From: Perognathus longimembris pacificus
Lineage: Eukaryota; Chordata; Mammalia; Rodentia; Heteromyidae
NCBI RefSeq assembly: GCF_023159225.1
Contig: NC_063168.1
Span: 55,841,398 to 55,905,397 of the forward strand
Reading direction: 5' to 3'
Length of the DNA stretch: 64,000 nt
Below are positions 11,151 to 21,835 of this stretch, in pieces. The notes below the pieces were generated by a model. It was not told the DNA's origin, made no database searches, and saw nothing but the letters and a program-made list of their open reading frames with translations. A program made the translations under genes and the position numbers. Numbering within the stretch: position 1 is the stretch's first letter; each line of letters starts with the position of its first letter.

Positions 11151-12316
11151 CATGTCATCTCTGTGTATGTGGTGTGTGAATGACATGCATATAATATATG
11201 TATACTACATGTATGTATGTGTTGTATTTGTGTGTGCATGTAATCTCCAAAAATTGAGCGGGGACTTAGAGGGAATAGCAACTGAACACCAGGGCCTAGG
11301 AATGTCTGAAATGACACCGAATGTCCTAAAGCTTATAGAGGAAGAAGAGATGGATGGGTGGAGAGCAGATCTTTGTTCTCACCGGTGGAATATAATCATT
11401 ACAAAAAGTGTGGGATTTGATTTTTCTTATGCTAATACTTTGATTTGTAATAAATTTGCAATTTTCAAGCTCCTATTACCCTCATTGTCTTTCGTGTCTC
11501 TTGGAGTTTTTTTACTTCTTTATCTCTTCATGAAACAAAAAATGGTTCTCTAAGCGAGATTACTGGCAAGCCTCTGAGATAGAGTAAATTATCTAGTAGA
11601 CAATTTCCTGCCATCTTTTCAGCCACTATGAAATTGCCTGAGGGTATGGGAAAGGTGAAAGAGGAGGTTGACATTATATAGAACCTATCTTTTATTCATC
11701 TCTCCAGAAAGCTGTGGATATTAACTAATTATGCTACTTAAGCATCTCTGAAGGCTACAGGAGTGTGATCCAGCTGTGTCCTACTTTAAGAAAAAAATGA
11801 TTTACAGACATCTAAATGTATCAAAAAATAAAATTACAAAATGAATCATAAAATCTATTTATAGAAAGATTCAATATAAGGTTGTATTTCTGAAAGAATG
11901 TTCTTATATTTCATGTAAAATGTAAAAAAAGACTTCATTTATAAAGCTTGAATTATTCTTCTACAAATTCATTATTTACAAAAAAAAAGTCCAAACATAA
12001 AATACACTACAGCAAATGCATGAGCAGATTCATTATAAAATTTATAAAAAGATTTCTTTAAGTACCATACCACTTCTACATCCCACTTCCAAGTTCTAAA
12101 AATATGAATCTGGTTTGCCAGCAATAAATTAAATGCAATTTCAGGAAAACAAAACTATTGTCAGAGTTAAATATACTTATGTTTGTCTAGCTCTTTCCTT
12201 AAGTAAATAGCAAAATTGAAGATCTGAGAATTTAGCAGCCTTCAGATTGTTTTATAATTAAGTTCTCCTAATCGCTGATAAATATATGCCTATAATTCTC
12301 ATACAAAAGTAGATTA
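11151..12316. other. Unique AT-rich DNA between the two LTRs
   Basis: Starts with an ATGT/TG-rich low-complexity stretch to about 11245. The rest is AT-rich with no retroviral coding remnants, arguing against a single provirus spanning both LTRs. A 133-codon frame at 11152-11553 starts in the low-complexity DNA and has no domain. Confidence 0.5.
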
Positions 12317-12508
12317 AATGGGGCTGGGAATGTGGCTCAGTGGTAGTGCTTGCCTAGCATGCACAAGCTTCAGATCCTCAATACCACATAAACAGAAAGG
12401 GTTGGAAGCAGTGTTGTGACTCAAGTGATAGAGCGCTATCTTGAGTAAAAGAAGCTCAGAGGCGGTGCTCAGACCCTGAGTTCAAGCCCCAGGACAGGAA
12501 AAAAAAAA
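12317..12508 (+). mobile_element. IDL-Geo SINE (older copy)
   Basis: GGGGCTGGGAATGTGGCTCAG left half, Geo right half (GTGACTCAAGTGATAGAGCG ... GAGTTCAAGCCCC) and an A tail. Flanks share AGT(A/G)GATTAAA. The left half has lost part of its B-box region. Confidence 0.88.
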
Positions 12509-12532
12509 GTGATTAAAAACTATTTGTGCTAA

Positions 12533-13071
12533 TGTTATATGGTAAATTATCCAAAATGCCACAGGATCGAATCTTGGAGGCTTTATTAGAACATCAGCAG
12601 TCTGCAGGCAGCCCGTTGTTACAAAGGCCTGCAGCACTTAACACTGTTAGGAAACAGGCCAGAGAGGAAAGATAGAACAAAACCAATACCAAGAAACCAA
12701 TTTGGCTCCAATGGAGAGCTGAAGTGGGATGTCGTGGTGACAGGAGAGGAGACACGAAACAAGACACAGGATGTGAAGTGGGTGACATGTGGCATGGCGT
12801 AATGGTGCCTGAGCTGGCCTGACCCTAAATAGGGTCAGGTCAGAGGGGGAGGGTCACAGGAAGCTCCCAGACCCAGGCACTTGATTGACTAGTTCAGTAA
12901 CCTATAGACCAAGTGCCCATCCCTGTCTCTGGGGAGTCAGGAACACCCATTGCCTGAAGATGGGACTTCCCTTCCTCTAGGAATTCAGGCACACCCATCA
13001 ACACAAGGTGCTGTATAGTACAACTCACCATGTGGCCAGTGATGATACTGGCAGATCTGACCTCCTTAACA
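12533..13071 (-). mobile_element. Solo LTR, copy B
   Basis: About 539 bp, same family and orientation as copy A: TGTTATATGG start, TTAACA end, AATAAA on the minus strand (complement of 'gctttattag'). A nearly perfect palindrome at 12818-12839 overlaps the TATA-like motif. The flanking 4-mers are CTAA and CACT (or CTAG if the end is shifted by 2), so the target duplication is unclear. Confidence 0.72.
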
Positions 13072-13344
13072 CACTAGTAGCAAAAGTAGAGAAACATAGT
13101 ACTTAATAGCAAATGATTCCAAAATTATTTCATCTTGGGTTTTGTATTTTGATTAGCTTTAGATGCATGTTTAAAATATTTCAATGGCACCAAAATAGGG
13201 ATAGAAGTCTAGCTTTCCATGTGTGTGAACTGAAGTTGAATAATAGTAAAAGGAATATTTAAGAGACAATGACCCAGGAATAAACTTCCTACATATGCTA
13301 TAATCCAAGGGAAGAGTTTATTATTGTTATTGGAAGTTATTATT

Positions 13345-13725
13345 ATTATTAGTTTTAATTATCTTTAAGTAGTTGCACAAAGGAGTTACCATTCAACAAA
13401 TTCATTTATAAGTATAATGCATCGTGACTGATGTCACTCCTTTCATCTTTCTTCCCCATCCTTCCCAAAGGATCCCCTTCCCACAATTTTCCTAGTTTCA
13501 CTGTATATGCATTGAATATATATATATATATATATATATCTGCATTCCACCTCCCTCCTTACTCTCTTCCTTCAGCTACCCCGCTTCCCTTAACCTTCCT
13601 CACCACACATCTTTCAAGTTTCAATTTCCTCATGTTCTTTTTGTTGGACTGTGAATTTTTCTAAGGAATTACACCATTGAATTCTCCCCTGAAAATACCA
13701 TACTTCGTTAATGCATTTTTTGTCT
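13345..13725 (-). mobile_element. L1-type 3' end, antisense, older subfamily
   Basis: Shares ordered blocks with 18945-19325: 'atctttaagtagttg(c/t)acaaagga', a CT-rich central part, and 'ctaaggaattac'. The pyrimidine-rich complement of a G/A-rich 3' UTR fits L1. A (TA)n run of about 13 units lies within it at 13514-13539. Confidence 0.55.
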
Positions 13726-13739
13726 TGTTTTGGGTTTGT

Positions 13740-14105
13740 TTTCTGTTGTTAGTGTTTTAGTGCGAGTACTAAGACTTGAACTTACAGCCTTGCACTCTTT
13801 AGCTTTTTTACTCAAGGCTGGTGCTCTACCAGTTGAGCTACAGCTCCACTTTTGGTGCTCGTGTGTGTGCGCAGATGTACACTAGTCCTGGGGCTTGAAC
13901 TCAGGGCCTGGACACTTTCCCTGAGTTGTTGTTTGTTTGTTTTTGCTCAAGGCTTGCACAGTACCATTTGAGCCACAGTTCCACGTGAGGACAATTCGAT
14001 TGTTAACTAAAGGTAAGAGTCTCACAAACTTTCCTGTCCAGGTTGGCTTTGAACCCTGATCCTCAGATCTCAGCTTCCTGAGTAAATAGAATGAAAGGCC
14101 TGAGA
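13740..14105 (-). mobile_element. Two antisense Geo-containing SINEs
   Basis: 13740-13872 contains an antisense Geo part ('gctctaccagttgagctacagctcc'). 13880-14105 contains a second antisense Geo part ('ggggcttgaactcagggcctg') followed by the antisense 7SL-like head ('gatcctcagatctcagc'). Older, diverged copies. Confidence 0.75.
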
Positions 14106-14275
14106 CTGGCGCAGTTTAAAGCCAGCCCAGGGAAGGAAAGTCCTTGAGACTCTTGTCTCCTATAAACTACTCAGAAAAGCTGGGAGTGATGCTGTAGCTC
14201 AAGTGGAAGAACTCTAACCATGAACACAAAAGGGCTCAGGGACAACATACAGGCACTTAGTTCAAGTCCCAGGAC

Positions 14276-14280
<5 letters not shown>
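14106..14280 (+). mobile_element. 7SL-Geo SINE, 5' truncated, sense
   Basis: Starts inside the 7SL-like half ('aaagccagcccagggaagg'), then Geo ('gctgtagctcaagtggaag ... agttcaagtcccaggac'). The tail region continues straight into the adjacent (GA)n/(GACA)n tract. Confidence 0.8.
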
Positions 14281-14281
<1 letters not shown>

Positions 14282-14364
<83 letters not shown>

Positions 14365-14369
14365 GAGAG
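14282..14369. repeat. (GA)n(GACA)n compound microsatellite
   Basis: About 23 GA units followed by about 9 GACA units, then GAGAGAG. Probably grew from the A-rich tail of the SINE on its left. Confidence 0.95.
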
Positions 14370-14883
14370 GCATGAACCCAAGCATAGTGTTTGAAAATCT
14401 CTGATGTTAACTCATCAAAACAAAAGTGAATGAAAGCTTTTAAGGGGTAGAATTCAGCCAAAAGACACTTGTCAAACACAGAAATAAAAAGGTTATCTGT
14501 ACCTTCAGTATTCTTTCCATGGTCTTAGGACTCATTTTTTTCCCTTTTTAATAGCAATGCAACTTGCATTTCTGCTTTTGGTGATAATATACATAACGAG
14601 AGATTTTTCTTCTCTATTCTAGAAAGGCCCAGCCACTGCAAGAAGTTCCCAGAAGATCAGAGTGAAAGTGATTTAGAACTTGTCCAAGTAGTTTTCTCTC
14701 CCAAAGAAAAGTCTTAAACACAAATTTAGGAGAGAAATGTCTAGTATACATTGTGTCATGATAAATCATTAGAAGTCCAGACAATTTGAACTTGTGACAA
14801 GACAGTCAAAGTTTTAATCCAAAGGAAAATGATGCAATTTAAAACATTACATGACCAGTTTTCCAGAGAATTCCAAGGCAAAC
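14370..14883. other. Unique non-coding DNA
   Basis: No repeat or coding signal recognised. Confidence 0.45.
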
Positions 14884-14899
14884 AAAAAAATTAAAAGCC

Positions 14900-15100
14900 G
14901 GGGCTGGGGATATAGCCTAGCGGCAAGAGTGCCTGCCTCGGATACACAAGGCCCTAGGTTCGATTCCCCAGCACCACATATACGGAAAATGGCCAGAAGC
15001 GGCGCTGTGGCTCAAGTGGCAGAGTGCTAGCCTTGAGCGGGAAGAAGCCAGGGACAGTGCTCAGGCCCTGAGTCCAAGGCCCAGGACTGGCAAAAAAAAA
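14900..15100 (+). mobile_element. IDL-Geo SINE (young copy)
   Basis: GGGCTGGGGATATAGCCTAG ... GGTTCGATTCCCC left half and intact Geo right half ending in an A tail. A 16-bp duplication AAAAAAATTAAAAGCC flanks it (14884-14899, 15101-15116). Nearly identical to the copies at 32419, 58055 and 60224. Confidence 0.97.
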
Positions 15101-15116
15101 AAAAAAATTAAAAGCC

Positions 15117-16940
15117 AAGCTTCATAGAAAAATTCTCAGTCTCAACAAAGAAGTTAAGTTCTTCTTGTTAATGTATTCCCTTGCTACTAATCAAGTCTTA
15201 CAAGGCCTGGGTGAAAGGAAATATAATTCTTGATAAAGCAGGGACATTGGACTAAATAATAAAATGGAATAAAATGGCTTCTAACCATCTATTGAGAGAT
15301 TCCATTAAGTAATGTCGGTTCATTTTGAATCTTGATAATGGAGCTCCATGAGTTCCACATGAATATGGAATGATTAAAAACAATACTCTCAGACAATGAG
15401 AATTAAAGCAGGCTATGCTGGTGGAAACAGATAAGGCACCTATTGGGTGAAACCAAAATGTTGAGATGCAACATACATACTGGGTTCTGAGAGAAAAACT
15501 ATGGTTGGATGGAGATTTAAAAGACAAAACAGTGCTATGAATAGGGACAGCCATGCATGTAATTTTTGTCAAGACAAATTGGCTGATTAAAGTTGTTAGA
15601 TATTGTGATCATACAAAAGAGGAACCGGTGAGAAAATTCACTAAGCTCAATGAATAATAAAACTGAAAATGAACAAAGATTATAACATCACTTCAAAAAA
15701 ATGGAGCTAATAACAATGCCCTTTGTATCCGTGGCACCTTTTATCTTAGTAGCTCAGAGCATTCCACAAAAATCACTTCATCACAACTCTTACAGTTGAA
15801 AGAAACCAAAAAGATGACCTAGACCAAACACATACTCAAGGATTCTGTCTCCTTTACATCCCACCTTCCACAATTAACCTTTCTGAACTTCCAGGAATTT
15901 TTATTATCTGCTAAGTGGACCATGTCAGAGCCTTGTAGATTTCCATTTCCTTACACTTGAAGCACATATAGCAAAACTACTCCCAAGGCAGAACTGAAAG
16001 TTGGTAGGGCAAGAGAACACAAAAGCAAAAATGGCAGAGCAAGAAACAATGGCACAAATTTGTACACAAATAGACAGGGAAGCAGCCCCTGATTTTGCTG
16101 ACATTTGAAAGTTCCAAATCAGTGTGTTGAGATTAAGATGATGAGCCAAAGGAAGTCATATCTCCAAGAGGCTCAGGAATGTAATAGCTCTGGAAGTGGG
16201 GTACAGGTTGTAATTAGAAACCTAAAGGTGAGGGAAACTCTGTATAAAGAAGCTACACCTTCAGAACCCTTTCCCCCTACCAGTAAACAATAGCCCTATA
16301 CCACACAAGCTTCATGTACTGCTGAAGTATGGGTCTTAGTTACAAAGGTGGTCCCATAAGGACAAAGGTGTTGAAAAATCCCTGCCACCATGTGATCAAA
16401 GTGTTTGGTGTGTGTTCCTTGCCCTGACCTGGTCACCACGCATTGCCTACTGTCCAACATCACTCTGTACCCCACAAGTATGTATAATTACTGTGACGAT
16501 TAAACATATACACATACATATTTAATAATCATCAAGGTGGCCAGAAAGGCTTTCCCAGGATAATGGTTGAACACAAATCGGAAAAAGGTCAGGTGGGGGA
16601 GAGAGCCTGGGGAGGCTGGGAGAGTCTGGAGTGCTGGGAGAATCAAAGGCAGAGATGTGAGAAGCAGCTAAGGCAAGGTCTGTGCAAGGACTTGGCAGGA
16701 AAGGAGAATAAAGAGCAAGGAACACAGAGCGTGGTGCAAGAGGAAAGCCAGAACCCAGCCATAGGGACCTTTCAACCTTGAGGGAGATTGAATTTACTTT
16801 GCTTAACCTGAGAAACTACTTCCAGGTTTTAAGGCAATCTGCCATGGATTCCCTCCTTTAAGGCCTTCTTAACGGGCGAGGCCAAAGATGCCCATTAAGT
16901 TTCATTACCCTTCATAAAGACCATTTGCTGTTGTTTGCTT
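15117..16940. other. Unique non-coding DNA
   Basis: No known repeat recognised over about 1.8 kb. Open frames of 60-106 codons lie on both strands without domains. Purine-rich around 16.56-16.75 kb. Confidence 0.5.
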
Positions 16941-16944
16941 AAGT

Positions 16945-17250
16945 TGACAGAACTGGGGTTTGAACTCAGGGCTTAATGTATTCTAGGTAGGTGCTTTACT
17001 ACTTAAACCACATCCAAAGCCTTTTCTTACCTTAGTTGTTTTTTCAGTAAGGTCTCATTTTGTGGGTCTCAGACTATGTCCTTTCACCAAAGGCTCATGT
17101 CTAGCCTGAATTTTAGATGTGTGCCACCACATCTGGCTTATTTATAAATTAGGGTCTTTTTGCCAAGGATGACTTCATACCAAACTCCTCCTGATCTCTA
17201 CCTCCTGAGTTGCTGGGATTATAGGTATGTACCACTATACTCATGCCATA
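16945..17250 (-). mobile_element. Degraded antisense SINE composite
   Basis: Antisense tRNA-like remnant ('actggggtttgaactcaggg') and antisense 7SL/B1-like remnant ('cctcctgagttgctgggatt'). Old and diverged. Confidence 0.6.
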
Positions 17251-17809
17251 GTCATAGCAATTCTTCACCTTTGTCCAGATCCAGTATCTCTAACTAGCGA
17301 CTCCTTGTCACAGTTGCTCAGTACTCTAACCTGCGCAGTGATGTTGATGGCAGTTAGTCCTCCACTCCCGAAGACCACTGCACTCAGTTTGAACATCTAA
17401 ACTGCAAGCATGTATTGTTTCTGATAAAATAGGAGTGAGTTACTGACTTAAAAATAAGTAAGAACCATTCCAATAGGTAGCAAAGAAAACCAACTTATTT
17501 TCTTCTTAAAGAAGTACCTTAGCAGATGATCATCTCTACTGGAGCTACTCTGCTGTCATACATTATGAAGCACATGTAGGAATTACATCAGCCCACCATC
17601 ATCCTGCAAAGAGTCAGTTCTAACACCAGGATTATGGGTCACTGGGGAAGCAGAGCAGCTCCAAGAGACTAGGTGCTTTGTGCTTTGCTGAAGGTTATTC
17701 TGCTGATACCCAACTCAGCCATGATGCCCAGTTTCCCTTCATACACTAAGCTCCAAGGTATCATAAAATTATCCTGTTTCCTCAAGGATAATTTAATTTT
17801 ACAGGAGAC
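17251..17809. other. Unique non-coding DNA
   Basis: No gene or repeat family recognised. Confidence 0.4.
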
Positions 17810-17813
17810 AGAC

Positions 17814-17883
<70 letters not shown>
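17810..17883. repeat. (GA)n microsatellite
   Basis: GA run of about 35 units with one AAAG interruption. A pure purine strand, capable of triplex formation. Confidence 0.95.
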
Positions 17884-17886
<3 letters not shown>

Positions 17887-17889
17887 CTG

Positions 17890-18112
17890 TGTGTTAGGTC
17901 TCAGTCCTAGGGCTTAAATTCAAATGTCCCTGAGCTTTTTTGCTCAAGGCTCATGCTGAGCCATGTGTTTACTTCCAGCTTTTGGGGGGTGGTTAATTGG
18001 AGATGAGAATCTCACAGACTTTCCTATCTGGGCTGACATTGAGCCACGATCCACACAGATCTCAGCCTCCTGAGTAGCTAGAAATACAGGCATGAGCTAC
18101 TGGTGCCTGGTT
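17890..18112 (-). mobile_element. 7SL-Geo SINE, antisense
   Basis: Antisense Geo ('cagtcctagggcttaaattc', 'tgctcaaggctcatgctgagcc') followed by the antisense 7SL-like head ('cagcctcctgagtagctaga'). Confidence 0.8.
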
Positions 18113-18944
18113 TAATATCTTTGTTTTTACTTGCAGTTGCCTGATATTTTCTATATTCTGTCATTGTGAACAAAGAAAAAGGCCAAAATAAAACCAATGG
18201 CAACTGTCACTTTGTCAACAACACAAATCACAGATTTTTTCCTATCATAAAATTGGTTTAAATGTCCTAACAGTATGCTCATTCTGCTTCTGTATGGTAG
18301 ATGTTATTAGACTCACTTGTATATAATATGTTACTAATATTGCCATATGATATGTTTATGAATATGTTGATATCATATTTCAATATAACATCAATACAAT
18401 TATGTGAGTCAATAGCACATACTTTCAGGCTGACTTCCTTTCGGGCTGTATTTATTGTCATTTATACCTCGGATCCTCTCCAAGATGAAAATAGTACACA
18501 ACAATACATAGTCTCAGAGAAAAAGAAGAGAAAATGGGAGAGACAGAGAGAGTGAATGAGAGGCTCAGATGCATTCTTTGGGGATAATGGGCTTTTGAGA
18601 TTACGTTGAGACAGGTTAGCAGATAGTCCAGCAGGAGAAAGAAGCCACTCTGATTTTCACAATGATGATTTCATAAGATAGAACTGATTTAGTGCTGTGC
18701 TGATAACAAGAACCAGGGAGAAGATGCCTGCCAGAAAGCTGGGACAGTAAGTGCACAGCAATCTGCTTTCTGAAGGGGATGCAACAAACACCAGGGGTGC
18801 ATGGAGCCCCCCATGTACACACCAGGGAACAGAAACAAACAAGTGTGTCCTATGCTTTACTTCACACTAAATTAAAATTGTCTTCTTTATAACCCTAAAA
18901 CCTGCCACCACCTATAACAAGCCCCTCTATATTTCCTCTTTTTA
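18113..18944. other. Unique non-coding DNA
   Basis: AT-rich, with small inverted AT repeats around 18.29-18.42 kb. No gene recognised. Confidence 0.4.
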
Positions 18945-19700
18945 AATTTTATTTATTATCTTTAAGTAGTTGTACAAAGGAGGTGCCATTCATCAGAGCA
19001 GTTTCTGAATACAATACAACATCTTGATCAAATGTCACCCCTTTCAACATTCTCACCCATTGTTCCAACTCACCCGCTTCCCAAGCTTTTCTTAATTCTG
19101 TAGGCAATTCATTGAATTCTTGACTATTCTCTTCACTCATCTACCCTCTTCCCTGGATCCCATCCCACCCCTTTTAAGTACTCCTTTTCTAGTGTTTATT
19201 TTGTTCAACTTTGTTCCTTTGCTAAGGAATTACGTTATTGGAGTTCTTCCTTCAATCTCCCATATTTCAGTTAATACACTCCCATACACTTGTATACTAC
19301 CCAACTTTATTTGCTTATATGTTTATATGCTAATGGATCCAAAAAATGTGATATAAGCCAGGCACCACTGGCTCATGCCTGTAATTTTAGCTACTCAGGA
19401 GGCTGAGATCTGAGGATCACGATTCAAGGCCAGCCCAGGAAGAAAAATCCCCATGAGACTCTTATCTTCAATTAACCACTCAAAACCCAATAGTGGAGCT
19501 GTGGTTCAAAGTAGTAGAGCACTAGCCTTTAGCACAAAGAGCTCAGGGACAGCCCCCAGGCCTACACCACCACCACCAACAAAGTGGTATATGCACAATG
19601 GAATATTACTCCATTAGAAAGAATGATATTCTGTCATACATAAAGAAATGAAAAGACCTGCAAAGAATTAACTGTGTTTTCCCTTATATGTGGAAGTTAG
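18945..19700 (-). mobile_element. Old L1 3' end with apparent inverted 5' part, split by a SINE
   Basis: 18945-19325 is an antisense L1-like 3' UTR, matching 13345-13725. From about 19331 the strand flips: 'ctaatggatccaaaaaatgtg' and, past the SINE, 'gtggtatatgcacaatgg' to about 19690 read as the sense strand of the L1 ORF2 end and early 3' UTR. This fits a 5' inversion, though two independent insertions cannot be excluded. Confidence 0.55.
19357..19575 (+). mobile_element. 7SL-Geo SINE inside the L1
   Basis: 7SL-like head (GGAGGCTGAGATCTGAGGATC region) and Geo half ('gagctgtggttcaaagtag'), lacking a clean B box. Flanks carry GTG(A/G)TATA on both sides, a short duplication of the L1 target. 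Confidence 0.8.
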
Positions 19701-20505
19701 ATTTCCTCTTTCAAAAAGAAAAGTTGCGGCCCAACTTTTCAATTTCGAGCTCCCAGATTTTGTGTTGTGTAATTCTGGCATAGTTTGTGTTTTCTCTGCC
19801 TCTGTGAGTGGGAGATGCTATGTTAAAACCTTCAGATGCCCCCAAACCTTACCAGCTGGGTTCACAATAGGTGCCCTCAAAGCACAGAGACAGAAGTGCC
19901 AGCGGGTGGAAGCAGCACAGCCTTTCTTCCTATTTCCATCCAGTGAGTAAGTCTGGCTCACAAAGGTGACCTCCAGCCAGCCACCAACATTTGCCAGGTT
20001 CATATTCCCTTCCTATTGTGGCTTCTGAGTCCTAACTGGACAAATGCATATGCTGATCATGAGATCAGTGCCCAGAAATTATCATTGGAAAAGGATGAAT
20101 CTGAACTAAGGAAAGAGCAGATATTGGCAGAAAAGTATTCCTCATGAGAAGGTTAGACTAAAGGTTGTAGTCTAAGAGGAAAGGGAGAGGATTTGGGAGG
20201 GGGGAGGGAGAAGCTACAGGTCACTCATCACTAGAGCATCTTTGGGAAAATGGAGAAAGGAAAGGAGCAATGGCAGACAGATGGCCAAGCCACTTCAGCA
20301 CTAAGCATGGGTTTGTGATAAACAAAGCTGAAGCAGATTTGGGCTGCAAACCTTGCCTGATTTGTTGCCCCTAGGTACTCTTCAAAAACAAAATTTTAAA
20401 TGGACCACTCAACAGAAAGACACAGGGAACGGAAACACAAAATGATCGCAATCGTTCTAATATGTGTTCACTGCCAAATGATTAGTTACAAATGCCAGTC
20501 AGACT
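19701..20505. other. Unique non-coding DNA
   Basis: No gene or known repeat seen. Purine-rich near 20.17-20.28 kb. Confidence 0.4.
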
Positions 20506-20509
20506 CCTT

Positions 20510-20960
20510 CCAAGAGTTGCACTGAATTCAGAATAAACACAGGGTCCTTCTCCACAGGGTCCTGAGCATTCTGTGAGCCTGGCCCTGGTTTATTTCTCCC
20601 ATCTCCTCTTAGGCTATGATCCTGTTGGATCTCTCCATCTAACTATATTGGTCTTCTTTTCGTTCTCCAAATAAATCTTTTCCTACTCATAGACTTTTAC
20701 TCCTTCACTGTCTGGACTATTTAACTCTCAAACCAAGCCATGACTAAACCCATCTCACTTTCCAAGGTTTCACTCAAATGTCACCATAGCAACGAGGTCT
20801 TCTCCAACCACCATACTGAGTGTTTCTCTGCTACCAGGCTCCTCAACTCTACTACTTTGTCTCATGTTCTCCAGAACACACATCTTGTATGAAATTCTTA
20901 CTTCTTCCCTCACTTTCTCCTGTCTCCTTCATCAGTCTTCTCTGCTACCACGTTCCTGCA
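20510..20960 (+). mobile_element. L2 LINE 3' region
   Basis: Ordered L2-like blocks: a 'ggcctgg...' region near 20.58 kb, 'tttcactcaaatgtcacc' near 20.77 kb, and 'ggtcttctccaaccacc' just after. Diverged, as expected for this ancient family. Confidence 0.55.
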
Positions 20961-21419
20961 TGTGAGAAGAGCACCCATGGCATCACAAGCACTCAACATG
21001 TATTGGTGTGTGTGGAGGGAAGGATAAACGGTGGCACTGGCTTGGAATGAGTCTGTGGTGTTACCTGTTTGCCAAGTTGTAACTGTTGGAGCTTGTATCT
21101 GACCCAGGTCAGCACATAAGCACTCAGAGACCCAGGAGAAGTCTTTCTAGGGACAAAGGAATACCAGAATGGTCAAAGTATTTTACTTTGCCCCAGTTTG
21201 AACCATTCTACTGTACCACAGTGAGGTATGAGGAAGCACAAGAGAGTTCAGTTCTGAACTATCATACCAAGACACTAATGGAATAAGAAGAAAATACTCC
21301 TCTTGTCATTCTATCCACTGCTTTTATACATTAAGAACTAGCAGCCATTGGCAAAAGAAGCATGAGTTTCAATAGCAGGTAGGCTTGGGTTGATGCCTCA
21401 ACTCTTCCACCTGAATTTT
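20961..21419. other. Unique non-coding DNA, possible MIR trace
   Basis: 21350-21418 has a weak MIR-like stretch. Otherwise no feature. Confidence 0.35.
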
Positions 21420-21835
21420 ATGGATTGGACTGTGTCCCTATAAAATTTCAGCGTTGGACCAGGCATGGGTGGCTCATGGCCTGTAATCCTAGATACTCAG
21501 GAGGCTGAGATCTGAGGATCGTGGTTCCAAGCCAGCCCAGGTAGGAAAGTTCATAAGACTCTTATCTCCAATAAACTAAGTAGAAAAAGCCAGAAGTGGC
21601 ACTGTGGCTCAGTGGTAGAGCACTAGCTTTGAGCAAAAGAGGCTCAGGACAGTGCTCAGGCCCTGAGACCTGGCTAAAAAAATATATGTTGAAGATCTAA
21701 ACCTCAATGTGATTACATTCGAAGGTAAAGCCTTGTGGGAAGTACTAAGATTAAATGAGGTTTACAATATACAACTGTGATTTGGTCCAACTGATGTCCT
21801 TACAGAAGAGAAAAGGACATCAGATCTGTCTGTTT
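21420..21835 (+). mobile_element. MLT1-type MaLR LTR, interrupted
   Basis: Starts 'tggattggactgtgtcccta', the MLT1 5' signature, and resumes after a SINE with 'tatgttgaagatctaaacc', 'gtgattacatt' and 'gatgtccttacagaagag', all in MLT1 order. Confidence 0.8.
21455..21682 (+). mobile_element. 7SL-Geo SINE inside MLT1
   Basis: Good 7SL-like head (GTAATCCTAGATACTCAGG) and Geo half (GGCACTGTGGCTCAGTGGTAG); the B-box end is shortened to 'CCCTGAGACCTGG'. It lies between two parts of one MLT1 LTR, so it is younger. Confidence 0.88.

Noticed and set aside
10586..13071. A single provirus with two LTRs
   Set aside because: The interval has no gag, pol or env remnants or primer-binding site; it contains only AT-rich DNA and a SINE, and copy A has its own target duplication.
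14900..14975. A tRNA-Ala gene
   Set aside because: A and B boxes are present, but this is the left half of an IDL-Geo SINE with a target duplication and A tail; no complete acceptor stem.
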